Assembly (NCBI GenBank): GCA_934119955.1
Contig: CAKOSZ010000003.1
Coordinates: forward strand, 93,951 to 157,950
Length of the DNA stretch: 64,000 nt
Source of the DNA: an uncultured Bacilli bacterium
GTDB taxonomy: Bacteria > Bacillota_I > Bacilli_A > RF39 > UBA660
Direction: 5' to 3'
Within the stretch, counting starts at the first letter, position 1. Each line of letters begins with the position of its first letter. The translations under genes were made by a program, and so were the position numbers. The notes under the pieces are model-generated. The model was not told where the DNA came from and searched no databases. It saw only the letters and a program-made list of their open reading frames with translations. Shown piece by piece: positions 16,869 to 24,603 of the stretch.

Positions 16869-17381
16869 TTATTTTAAAGCCTCTAATAATTCAGCTTTTT
16901 TCATTGTTGTGTATCCTTCAATACCTTTTTCTTTTGCTATTTCTTTTAATTCAGCAACTGTTTTAGAACTTAAATCACTTGTCTTAGTTTCTGTTTTAAC
17001 AGCCTTTTTTTCTAATTTAGTTTCTTTAACTTTCCCAGTTTTACTAACTTCAACTAATTCTTTGAAAGCATCCATATCATTAATTGCTATTTCTGCTAAC
17101 ATCTTACGATTAATTTCAATACCAGCTTTATTTAAACCATTAATAAATTTTGAATAACTAATATCATTCATACGGCAAGCTGCATTAATTCTTGTAATCC
17201 ATAATTTTCTAAATTCTCTTTTCTTTTGTCTTCTATCACGATAAGCATATACACTTGAATGCATTAATTGTTCTTTTGCGCTCTTAAATAATCTATGTTT
17301 ACTACCAAAGTATCCACTTGCTTCTTTTAATATTTTCTTGTGTCTTCTTTTGGTTTGAACACCACTTTTAACTCTTGTCAT
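16869..17381 (-). CDS. rplT: Ribosomal protein L20 with a C-terminal Rho_N-like extension
   Basis: Large-subunit assembly protein L20, which also represses its own operon in Bacillus. The canonical 115-residue body (RVKSGVQTKRRHKKILK start; YAYRDRRQKKREFRKLWI; GIEINRKMLAEIA) is intact. The protein is 170 residues because of a Lys/Thr-rich linker and a terminal module (VAELKEIAKEKGIEGYTTMK, then AELLEALK) nearly identical to the end of S2. It follows rpmI by 17 bases. Confidence 0.97.
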   Translation of the reverse strand: MTRVKSGVQTKRRHKKILKEASGYFGSKHRLFKSAKEQLMHSSVYAYRDRRQKKREFRKLWITRINAACRMNDISYSKFINGLNKAGIEINRKMLAEIAINDMDAFKELVEVSKTGKVKETKLEKKAVKTETKTSDLSSKTVAELKEIAKEKGIEGYTTMKKAELLEALK

Positions 17382-17398
17382 TATATCCTCCTTCTAGA

Positions 17399-17587
17399 TT
17401 AGATAATATCTCTTAATCTATTTTGATCAGCCTTAGATAGACTTGATCCCTTTCTATTTCTTCTATTTACTACTGAATTTTTCTTACCAGTATTATGACG
17501 GCTTCCTGGTTTTCCTATTTTAATTGATCCGCCTTTTCTAATTTTAAGTACTTTCTTTGTACCTTTATGTGTTTTTAATTTTGGCAT
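17399..17587 (-). CDS. rpmI: Ribosomal protein L35
   Basis: A 62-residue basic protein starting MPKLKTHKGTKK with the GSRHNTGKK block, as in L35. It is the second gene of the infC-rpmI-rplT operon. The length is typical. TAAGGAG-type sequence (AAGGAGATAATT) precedes the ATG. Confidence 0.97.
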   Translation of the reverse strand: MPKLKTHKGTKKVLKIRKGGSIKIGKPGSRHNTGKKNSVVNRRNRKGSSLSKADQNRLRDII

Positions 17588-17605
17588 AATTATCTCCTTT
17601 TCTTA

Positions 17606-18130
17606 TTATTTTTTTGGTGCAAGCATCATTGTCATAGTTCTTCCATCTAGTTTTGGACTATCTGTAATAACTGCCACATCACTTAATCTATCTGCAAATT
17701 TTAACATTACATCAGATCCTAGTTCTGTATGTGCCATTTGTCTTCCTTTAAATCTAATAGTTACTTTAATTTTAGCACCCTTATCTAAGTACTTTTTAAC
17801 TTGTTTTAATTTAGTTTCAAAATCTCCAACATCAATTACACTACTTAAACGAAACTCTTTTGTTTCAACCATATTTGCTTTTTGACGTTTAATATTTTCT
17901 TTTTCTTTCTTATTTTTTAAATAACGATATTTGTTGTAATCCATTACTTTTACAACTGGTGGATTACCATTTGGATTCATTAAAACTAAATCAAGCCCTG
18001 CATAATTTGCTAAAACTAAGGCATCTTTTAAAGATTTAACTCCTACTTGTTCTCCGTTTGGTCCTATTACTAAAACATTACTTGCTTTGATTTGTTCATT
18101 GATTAACAAATCATTTTTGTTATTTGCGAT
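17606..18130 (-). CDS. infC: Translation initiation factor IF-3 with a non-canonical ATC start
   Basis: IF-3 binds the 30S subunit and rejects non-ATG start codons. The N-terminal domain begins LLINEQIKASNVLVIGPNGE, the linker is lysine-rich, and the C-domain carries KVTIRFKGRQMAHTELG and the terminal MTMMLAPKK. The only in-frame ATG upstream (18143-18145) is inside the perfect Shine-Dalgarno GGAGGTG (18137-18143) and cannot be the start. Six bases after that site is ATC (18128-18130), giving (M)ANNKNDLLINEQ. Use of a rare start codon is the known autoregulation device of infC (AUU in E. coli). A long attenuator leader precedes it. Confidence 0.93.
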   Translation of the reverse strand: MANNKNDLLINEQIKASNVLVIGPNGEQVGVKSLKDALVLANYAGLDLVLMNPNGNPPVVKVMDYNKYRYLKNKKEKENIKRQKANMVETKEFRLSSVIDVGDFETKLKQVKKYLDKGAKIKVTIRFKGRQMAHTELGSDVMLKFADRLSDVAVITDSPKLDGRTMTMMLAPKK

Positions 18131-18136
18131 ACAAAA

Positions 18137-18143
18137 CACCTCC
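18137..18143 (-). promoter_or_regulatory. Shine-Dalgarno site that sets the infC ATC start
   Basis: GGAGGTG on the minus strand, 6 bases before ATC. It overlaps the apparent upstream ATG, which excludes that ATG as the start. Confidence 0.75.
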
Positions 18144-18145
18144 AT

Positions 18146-18298
18146 AATTATTTTAATTAAAAAAAGTAGATAGAACTATCCACTTTTTAAATACACGAAA
18201 AATAATTAAAATATAATATTTTATTAATTATTAACCAGGCATTTAACCCATTACTATCTGTAATCAGGTGGATACTTCGCTTTCCTTTTTCAATTCAC
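18146..18298 (-). promoter_or_regulatory. L20-type leader with attenuator upstream of infC-rpmI-rplT
   Basis: About 150 bases of 5' leader. The terminator hairpin (18161-18188) is preceded by a distal TATCCAC (complement of 18268-18274), which can pair with GTGGATA in the 5' arm of the terminator (complement of 18177-18183) and so form an antiterminator. This is the logic of the L20-controlled leader in B. subtilis, where L20 binding favours termination. The match to that class is by position and pairing. Confidence 0.75.
18161..18188 (-). terminator. Attenuator terminator in the infC leader
   Basis: Stem of 13 pairs, AAAAAGTGGATAG with CTATCTACTTTTT (18176-18188 with 18161-18173, one G-U), a two-base loop, and a T run on the minus strand. 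It lies upstream of infC, so it acts as a conditional terminator. Confidence 0.85.
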
Positions 18299-18304
18299 TT
18301 AAAG

Positions 18305-18333
18305 ATAATACTTGATTTTTAAACATTTGTCAA
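18305..18333 (-). promoter_or_regulatory. Sigma-A promoter of infC-rpmI-rplT
   Basis: TTGACA (complement of 18328-18333), 17-base spacer, TATTAT (complement of 18305-18310). Confidence 0.85.
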
Positions 18334-18436
18334 GATATTTAAGATAATTTTTCATATTTTTTCAAGTATTTAAAGAATTATTTAATTTTTTATAGTATTT
18401 ATAAAATATATTACTATCTAATTTATACTAATATTA

Positions 18437-19171
18437 TTATCTAATATCTTGAAAATATTTTTTTAAATATTCTTTTTCATTTAAAAAATCTATATAATGA
18501 TAACTTTCTTTATAAAAGTTATATATATTTTTACTAACTTTTCTTTTTTTAAAATCAAAGTTATATAAATATCTTTCTAGTAAAAACCTTTGATAACTAT
18601 ATTTAATATTTTTATAACTTAAATATAATTTAAATAATAAAAATAAACTAATTAATAATAAATTTAAATTATTATAATAAACTATGCAATAAATTATTAA
18701 ACCAATAATTACAAATATAGAAGTAAATACTGATATATAAAAACTTTTTAAGTAAGAAAAAAACTTATTTAAGATAATATTTAATAATTTACCTCCATCA
18801 AGTGATAAGATAGGTAATAAATTAAAAATTAAAATACTATAATGATAAACTTTTATATAAGGATATTTAAAATTAGTAATTAAAATTATATATGTTATTA
18901 TTTGACATATTGGTCCCATGATTAGCATTATTAATTCTTTATTTAAATTAATGTTTTCTAAATTATTAAATTTAGTAAGACCTCCATATGGATAGATTAT
19001 AATTTTATCTAGTTTAAAACCTAATAATATTCCAGTTAGTGCATGACCTAATTCATGAAAGAATATAAGAATAAAAACAAAAGTGAATTCTTTAAACATA
19101 CCAGATAGTAATATTAATAAAGAAAACATATAAAAAGTATTATCAAATTTAATGTGAATAGTAGTCTTCAA
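18437..19171 (-). CDS. SpoIVFB-like site-2 intramembrane metalloprotease
   Basis: A 244-residue polytopic membrane protein of the M50B family, which cleaves substrates within the membrane (in B. subtilis SpoIVFB cleaves pro-sigma-K). The zinc motif HELGH is in FFHELGHALTGILLG near residue 40, the family tyrosine-glycine block YPYGGLTKF follows, and the second ligand motif is LSLDGGKLLN near residue 121. The start is TTG at 19171, inside the end of the SpoIVFA-like gene (23-base overlap). The pairing with a degenerate M23 gene directly upstream reproduces the spoIVFA-spoIVFB arrangement. Confidence 0.82.
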   Translation of the reverse strand: MKTTIHIKFDNTFYMFSLLILLSGMFKEFTFVFILIFFHELGHALTGILLGFKLDKIIIYPYGGLTKFNNLENINLNKELIMLIMGPICQIITYIILITNFKYPYIKVYHYSILIFNLLPILSLDGGKLLNIILNKFFSYLKSFYISVFTSIFVIIGLIIYCIVYYNNLNLLLISLFLLFKLYLSYKNIKYSYQRFLLERYLYNFDFKKRKVSKNIYNFYKESYHYIDFLNEKEYLKKYFQDIR

Positions 19172-19733
19172 ATTTTATATATTCCTGATTTTTTTCAAAT
19201 ACTAAATATAAATTATTGTTTTTAGTTTCTCCAAGATAATTTCCTTTTGTTACATAATCATATAATTTAACACTAGTATTTTCTATATTTCCATACCAAA
19301 TATCTACACCATCTATTCCTTCTATTATAACTGAATTACCATAGTTATCAATGGGGCCAATAAATACAACTATTCCTGATTCGATAATTGGAACTAAATA
19401 TTTATCATCTACTGTTAATTTATAACCATCATAATAAGCGCTTTTTTCTTTATAATTAAGTTTTTCATTAAAAACTGTTTCGGTTTCCTTAGTTGAATAA
19501 CTTGGTAAAATTTTTCCAAAGTATTTATTATATAAGTTATTTAAGTAAGCAAAACTAATATTATTTTTAAAAACTTTGGAAGATACAAAATCATGAAATG
19601 TTTTATTAGTTTTCATTAGGATTAAACAAGTTACTATTAATATAAAGCAAATTAATATTTTATTTAAAAAACTAATAAAAAAATTTTTTTTCTTTTTTAT
19701 AGGTTTTATAAATTTACTAACATTATTATCCAT
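19149..19733 (-). CDS. SpoIVFA-like membrane protein with degenerate M23 domain
   Basis: A 194-residue protein: basic cytoplasmic N-terminus, one membrane segment (about residues 24-40), an extracytoplasmic stalk, and a C-terminal LytM/M23-like fold (GIVVFIGPIDNYGNSVIIEG, then YGNIENTSVKLYDYVTKGNY and LYLVFE). The metal-binding HxxxD and HxH residues of active M23 peptidases are absent, as in SpoIVFA, which regulates the SpoIVFB protease. GGTGAT precedes the ATG. Identification rests on fold pattern plus the overlapping site-2 protease gene. Confidence 0.7.
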   Translation of the reverse strand: MDNNVSKFIKPIKKKKNFFISFLNKILICFILIVTCLILMKTNKTFHDFVSSKVFKNNISFAYLNNLYNKYFGKILPSYSTKETETVFNEKLNYKEKSAYYDGYKLTVDDKYLVPIIESGIVVFIGPIDNYGNSVIIEGIDGVDIWYGNIENTSVKLYDYVTKGNYLGETKNNNLYLVFEKNQEYIKFEDYYSH

Positions 19734-19756
19734 GATATCACCAGTTTAAATATATG

Positions 19757-19781
19757 AAAAAAAGTGAATTAAAATTCACTT
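19757..19781 (-). terminator. Terminator of the BIG2 surface-protein gene
   Basis: Stem AAGTGAATT/AATTCACTT (19762-19770 with 19773-19781), followed by seven T on the minus strand. Confidence 0.8.
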
Positions 19782-21612
19782 AATTAACTATATTAACAAC
19801 TAAACTAGCAGAAGCACCATCACTTGATTTGGCTATAATTGTTGTTCTACCTGTTGAGATACCAGTTATAATACCATTGGAATCAACTTTGGCAATATTT
19901 GAATCACTACTTGTAAAACTTATATTTTTATTAGAAGCATTGCTTGGTAGTATTTCCGCACTTATTGATAAAGTTTCTCCTTTTTTAATTGTTGCTTCGG
20001 CTTGGACATTATTTAGTTTTATACTTGTTACTGGAATATATTTAACAACAACTTTGGTAGTTGCTTTTAAGTTATTATGAGTAAGTGTTGCCGTGATATT
20101 AACTGTTCCTTCTTTTAATCCTTTAACAAGACCATTTTCATCAACAGTGGCAATACTTGTATCACTACTTGTAAATTTAATTGCTTTAAATGTGGCGTTG
20201 CTAGGAGTAATAATAGGATTTAAACTAATTGTTCCGTTTATTCCTACTGAATAAGAACTTTCTTTAAAAACAATTTCACTTGCCGATATTGAAGTACCAC
20301 TACCAGTTACTTCAATTGTTGCGGTATCAGTATAACCTCCATCAGCAGATATCGCTTTAATAATTGCTGTTCCTGGACCTACTGCTTTTATATAACCACT
20401 AGAATTAACTGTTACTATTTTTGAATTACTACTTTTCCAAGTAATTGTTTTATTAGAAGCATTTCTAGGATTATATAAAACTGATAATTGCATAGTTTTA
20501 CCAAGAGGCATAACTAGATAGTTTGTATTTACACTAATACTTTTTAATTTAACTGAGTAATCTCCTACTGTTACTTTAATATTAGCAGTTATATCATTTA
20601 CTGTTTTAGCAACAATTATGGCTGTTCCTGGGGAAATTGCTGTTATTAATCCATTGGAATCAACTGTTGCAACTCTTGAATTAGAACTTGTCCAAGATAA
20701 ACTTTGATTAGCATCACTTGGTAAAACTGTTGCAACTACTGAAATAGTAGAACCTACTTTTAATGCTATATCATTATTTGAAATATTAATCGATTTAGGA
20801 TAAACTGTTGTTTTAACAGGTTCCCCATCTACTACTGTTGTAGTACCAGATTTATAAACTGTTACATAAGTAGTATCTTTCACTTTACCATTACTAGTTG
20901 CTACTGTAATAATAGCATTTCCTTCTTTTAAGCCTTTAATAACACCATTTTGATTTATAATTGCAACACTTTGATCACTTGATGAAAAAACTAAATTATT
21001 TTCTGTTGCATTACTTGGTTGTAGTGAATAAGTTAAATTATAAGTATATCCAACAGCAACTGATATTCTTTTTTGATGTATATTAATACTAGAAATTAAA
21101 ACATTCTTTCCTGTTACATTTACAACACAATCGGTTGAAACATCATTAATTAAAGTTTTAACTGTTATAGTTGCACTTCCTTCTTTTAAACCTGTAATAT
21201 ATCCTGTTGTTTCATTAACTGAAACTATTTTAGGATCACTACTTGTCCATATTACTTGTTTATTATTTGCATCTTCTGGTAAAACTGTTGAAACTAATTG
21301 ATAACTTTTACCTTTTTTAATACCTATTTCATTTTGATTTAAAATAATTGCATTTGGCATTACACTTGAAGTAAAACTTATAACATTAAACTGAATTAAT
21401 AAAATAAATCCTACTACTAGAATAATAATAACTAATAATATTTTCCATAAAGCACTAAGGAATTTATTAGGCTTTTCAGGTTCGTATGGATTATTGTAGT
21501 CATTATTAAAACTGTTATTAGTATTATTAGAATTATTATTAAAATCATTGTTATTATTATAGTTATTGTTAAAATCATTATTAACATTATTACTATTATA
21601 TTCCGTATACAT
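19780..21612 (-). CDS. Cell-surface protein with six BIG2 (bacterial Ig-like) domains
   Basis: About 610 residues. The first 45 residues are an Asn-rich low-complexity cytoplasmic stretch, then one membrane segment (KILLVIIILVVGFILLIQF), then six Ig-like group 2 domains, each with the pattern P-x-x-A ... WTSSD/N-x-x-I/VATV-x-x-G-x-I-x-G-x-x-x-GTA-x-I-x-V. The ATG at 21612 has GGAGGG upstream; the ATG four codons before overlaps that site. BIG2 arrays occur in adhesins such as intimin. No catalytic or anchoring sorting signal is visible beyond the N-terminal membrane anchor. Confidence 0.85.
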   Translation of the reverse strand: MYTEYNSNNVNNDFNNNYNNNNDFNNNSNNTNNSFNNDYNNPYEPEKPNKFLSALWKILLVIIILVVGFILLIQFNVISFTSSVMPNAIILNQNEIGIKKGKSYQLVSTVLPEDANNKQVIWTSSDPKIVSVNETTGYITGLKEGSATITVKTLINDVSTDCVVNVTGKNVLISSINIHQKRISVAVGYTYNLTYSLQPSNATENNLVFSSSDQSVAIINQNGVIKGLKEGNAIITVATSNGKVKDTTYVTVYKSGTTTVVDGEPVKTTVYPKSINISNNDIALKVGSTISVVATVLPSDANQSLSWTSSNSRVATVDSNGLITAISPGTAIIVAKTVNDITANIKVTVGDYSVKLKSISVNTNYLVMPLGKTMQLSVLYNPRNASNKTITWKSSNSKIVTVNSSGYIKAVGPGTAIIKAISADGGYTDTATIEVTGSGTSISASEIVFKESSYSVGINGTISLNPIITPSNATFKAIKFTSSDTSIATVDENGLVKGLKEGTVNITATLTHNNLKATTKVVVKYIPVTSIKLNNVQAEATIKKGETLSISAEILPSNASNKNISFTSSDSNIAKVDSNGIITGISTGRTTIIAKSSDGASASLVVNIVN

Positions 21613-21660
21613 AGTACCCTCCATATTCTATAAAATCAGTATAGCATACTTTTAGATTTT

Positions 21661-22494
21661 TTAAAATACCTTAAATGCAACATATTCTAAACCATTATTT
21701 TTATAAATAGCCATTAAGTTATTATTTTCATCAAGAAGTGTTATGTATAAATCATTAATATTAGGTAAAGATATACTATTACCATTTTTAATTCTTTTAA
21801 GTAATTTAGAATCTGTAATAGTCACTTTTTTAAAATCAAGTGCCTCTTCTATTTTAATTATTTTAGGTAAGTCAACCCGAGAACTATCATCGAGTAAAAA
21901 TTTACCACTTTTAGTTCTAATTAAATCTTTCATGGTCATTAAAATATTAAGTCTTTCGCCAATATCTTTTATTAAACTTCTTATATAGGTTCCTTTACTT
22001 ACTAAGACTTTAAAGGTAAATTCGTCTTTTTTAAAATCTAATAATTCAATATTATAAACAGTAACTTGTCTTTTAGGTAATTCAATATCTATATTATTTC
22101 TTGCATAATCATATAATTTTTTACCATTTATTTTAACGGCTGAATATTTTGGAACGGTTTGATTATAAGTTCCTACAAAGGATAATAATGTTTCTTCTAG
22201 TTCTTCTTTGGTTAATTTATAGTCATTAATTGAAGAAATTACATTACCTGTTATATCCAAAGTATCGGTTTCGAGTCCTATTTTTACAGTTGCTATATAT
22301 TCTTTGGTATCAAGCGTTAATAATTCTAATATTTTAGTTCCTGAGCCAACCCCTATTACAAGTAATCCGGTTGCAAGAGGATCAAGAGTTCCGGCATGAC
22401 CTACTTTTTTCGTGTTTAATTTTTTACTAATTTTGTTAACAACATCTCTTGATGTTACGTTTTTTTCTTTATTTATAAGTATTATTCCATTCAT
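21661..22494 (-). CDS. truB: tRNA pseudouridine-55 synthase TruB
   Basis: Makes the universal pseudouridine 55 in the tRNA T-loop. The catalytic aspartate lies in AGTLDPLATG (about residue 38). GILLINKEKNVTSRDVV (N-terminus) and KVLVSKGTYIRSLIKDIG are standard blocks. At 277 residues the length is typical. The start codon overlaps the stop of the NlpC/P60 gene (TAATG), so they are coupled. Confidence 0.96.
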   Translation of the reverse strand: MNGIILINKEKNVTSRDVVNKISKKLNTKKVGHAGTLDPLATGLLVIGVGSGTKILELLTLDTKEYIATVKIGLETDTLDITGNVISSINDYKLTKEELEETLLSFVGTYNQTVPKYSAVKINGKKLYDYARNNIDIELPKRQVTVYNIELLDFKKDEFTFKVLVSKGTYIRSLIKDIGERLNILMTMKDLIRTKSGKFLLDDSSRVDLPKIIKIEEALDFKKVTITDSKLLKRIKNGNSISLPNINDLYITLLDENNNLMAIYKNNGLEYVAFKVF

Positions 22495-23630
22495 TATTTA
22501 AATCCACTCCAAAGACTTGAACTTTTTTTGTAATTACTATAAAAATTATCCATTAAAATAATTTTAGCAAAGTTACTACTACTATATTTATGATTAGTTA
22601 CAATTAATCCTTTCTTATAACTTTTTGCCTCAGCAACTGTAAAACCTGAATCACTCACTTCAACTACTAAACCAACATGGCCTTTTTTCCAAGCAATATC
22701 ACCTGGTTTAATTTTTCCTTTGGAACTACCAACTGATACATTTGAAACACTTACTCCACCTATACTACTAGGAGTTGATTTTGTATTAATAAATATTTCT
22801 TGACTTTGATCACCTGTATAATAACCGCCATTAAAAATTGCCCAAGCAACAAAACCACTACAATCAACTCCAAAAGGATATAAACTACCATCCTTTTGAG
22901 CCCCTGTTCCTCCAAAAGCCATTTTTACTTGACAACCCCATTTATTAGGCACTCCCATAAGATTATCTCCTTTATCCTGATAACCACTATAAGAATGATA
23001 ATGTCCTCCTGTCCAAAAATATGGAATATGCACACCTATATGGCTTGATAAATATAGCCCCGCGGCAACTACCCCATTTCTTGTTTTATAACCAGCAGTT
23101 CTAACATTATTATATAAACTAGTGTTATAAGTTGAACCACTATTACATTTAATCATATCGCCCTTGTTTGCACTATCTCCTACCTTCAAAGAATTTTTAT
23201 TACTATAATTAATTCTTTTTAAAGTAAGTTTCAATTTATCATATTCAGCCAATTTTTGTTCTTTTTCACTTAAATATTTGGCTTCTTCTTCTTCTAATCT
23301 CATGCTTTCTAATATTTTTATATAATCAAGGGAAGCAAATTCATGACATTCAGTAAAACCATTATAAATTTTTGATTCCATCGCCTTACTAATTAGATTC
23401 ATAAATAAATTAATAATTGTTGGTACTAAAAAAACAATAATACATGCAATAATTCTTCCCTTTAATTTACTTACTATTTCTTTATCATCAGGTGTTAATA
23501 TTCCTTTATAAAAAGCAATAATAGTTTTAATAATTAAAATTATAGGAACTAAAAATCTTAAAATATTTAATAATACTTTACAATAATAAATTATTCTTAA
23601 AAATAATGGATTCATGCATATATCTGTCAT
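22494..23630 (-). CDS. Two-helix membrane domain fused to an NlpC/P60 cell-wall hydrolase
   Basis: A 378-residue protein. Residues about 10-85 form two membrane helices (VLLNILRFLVPIILIIKTII and IIACIIVFLVPTIINLFMNL) separated by a basic loop, a layout like small VirB2/pilin-type proteins. The C-terminal part (about 180-378) is an NlpC/P60 endopeptidase with FGVDCSGFVAW (catalytic Cys) and KKGHVGLVVEVS (catalytic His). Such enzymes cut peptidoglycan stem peptides. AAGGAGG precedes the ATG. The paralogous two-helix domain is the whole membrane part of the adjacent upstream gene, so the two probably work together in the envelope. Confidence 0.75.
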   Translation of the reverse strand: MTDICMNPLFLRIIYYCKVLLNILRFLVPIILIIKTIIAFYKGILTPDDKEIVSKLKGRIIACIIVFLVPTIINLFMNLISKAMESKIYNGFTECHEFASLDYIKILESMRLEEEEAKYLSEKEQKLAEYDKLKLTLKRINYSNKNSLKVGDSANKGDMIKCNSGSTYNTSLYNNVRTAGYKTRNGVVAAGLYLSSHIGVHIPYFWTGGHYHSYSGYQDKGDNLMGVPNKWGCQVKMAFGGTGAQKDGSLYPFGVDCSGFVAWAIFNGGYYTGDQSQEIFINTKSTPSSIGGVSVSNVSVGSSKGKIKPGDIAWKKGHVGLVVEVSDSGFTVAEAKSYKKGLIVTNHKYSSSNFAKIILMDNFYSNYKKSSSLWSGFK

Positions 23631-23650
23631 TTGAACCTCCTTAAAATGTT

Positions 23651-24160
23651 TTATCTTTTAAACTTTGTATATTTACTATCTTTGTATCTGTTTTGACAAT
23701 CTTTTTTTTCAATTGTACTTATTTCACAAGAAGAGGTAAGTGAATAGTCATTACATTGTCTATAATTTTTACAATTAGAAACTTCGCTAGTAGATGCATC
23801 TTTACAATTTAAATACTCCTGAACTTTTTCTATACAACTATTATTTGCATTAGTATAACAAGATGATAATTTATAATTTGTATCATACTCACTATCAGTT
23901 GCTTTATTTAATAAATTCATAAATAAATCAATAATTGTTGGTACTAAAAAGATAATAATAGCAGCAATTAATCTATTTTTAATTATTTTTACTCCATCTT
24001 TATTATTTGGATCAATAACATTTTGAATTAAATCTTTAATTATTAAAACGATAATTATTATAGGTATTACAAATCTAATAATATTTAAAAGTGTCTTAAT
24101 TAAACTCATTGCTTGTAAAAAACCTAACTTATCACAAATAAAAAAATCTAATATATTCAT
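23651..24160 (-). CDS. Paralogous two-helix membrane protein with cysteine-rich tail
   Basis: A 169-residue protein. Its membrane part (LLNIIRFVIPIIIIVLIIK, then LIAAIIIFLVPTIIDLFMNL) is clearly homologous to that of the NlpC/P60 gene that follows. The extracellular tail (residues 100-169) contains about eight cysteines in a short, Asn/Ser-rich stretch, which suggests disulfide bonds. No signal peptidase site is visible. The pair resembles secretion- or pilus-associated proteins of uncultured Bacillota; the function is unknown. Confidence 0.6.
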   Translation of the reverse strand: MNILDFFICDKLGFLQAMSLIKTLLNIIRFVIPIIIIVLIIKDLIQNVIDPNNKDGVKIIKNRLIAAIIIFLVPTIIDLFMNLLNKATDSEYDTNYKLSSCYTNANNSCIEKVQEYLNCKDASTSEVSNCKNYRQCNDYSLTSSCEISTIEKKDCQNRYKDSKYTKFKR

Positions 24161-24249
24161 AAACTAAATCACCAGTTTTATTATATAATATTTTTTCAAA
24201 ATAATAAACATTTTTTTGAAAATTCATATAATGTTATAGAGGTGATACT

Positions 24250-24603
24250 ATGTATAATAATCCATACAACTTTTATCCATTTATAAATCAAGCAGCGAAT
24301 CCAATTTATGGAGGCTTAGCCAGAGCTGCTAAACCTAGTTTATTCAAATCACTTACTAATATTAAATGGGGTTCTGTTCTAACAAACACTCAAAAAACTT
24401 TAAATGTAATTAATCAAGCAATTCCCGTTTATTATCAAATTAAACCAATTTGGCAAAATGTAAGAAGTTTTGGTAAAATCATGTCTGCTTTTAATGAAAC
24501 AGATAATAACACCAGTAACGTTAATACTAATACTAATAATTTAAATACTATAAAGGACATAAAAAAAGAAGATAGTTCTCTACCTACTTTCTTTATTGAT
24601 TAG
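24250..24603 (+). CDS. YqfQ-like protein
   Basis: A 117-residue protein. Its central region (LTNTQKTLNVINQAIPVYYQ, then IKPIWQNVRSFGKIM) matches the YqfQ/VrrA family of Bacillus, which has the pattern LSNTQ-x-x-L-x-x-x-Q-x-x-P-M/V-x-Q-x-x-P. The N-terminus is Asn/Tyr/Pro-rich (MYNNPYNFYPF) and the C-terminus is Asn/Thr-rich low complexity. GAGGTGAT precedes the ATG. Its end overlaps the end of galE (convergent) by 11 bases. In Bacillus the family is linked to the spore or cell surface, but its function is not established. Confidence 0.65.
   Translation: MYNNPYNFYPFINQAANPIYGGLARAAKPSLFKSLTNIKWGSVLTNTQKTLNVINQAIPVYYQIKPIWQNVRSFGKIMSAFNETDNNTSNVNTNTNNLNTIKDIKKEDSSLPTFFID

Noticed and set aside
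16840..17157. A plus-strand ORF opposite rplT
   Set aside because: It is the shadow of the rplT coding sequence; phenylalanine/serine content reflects complementary codons.
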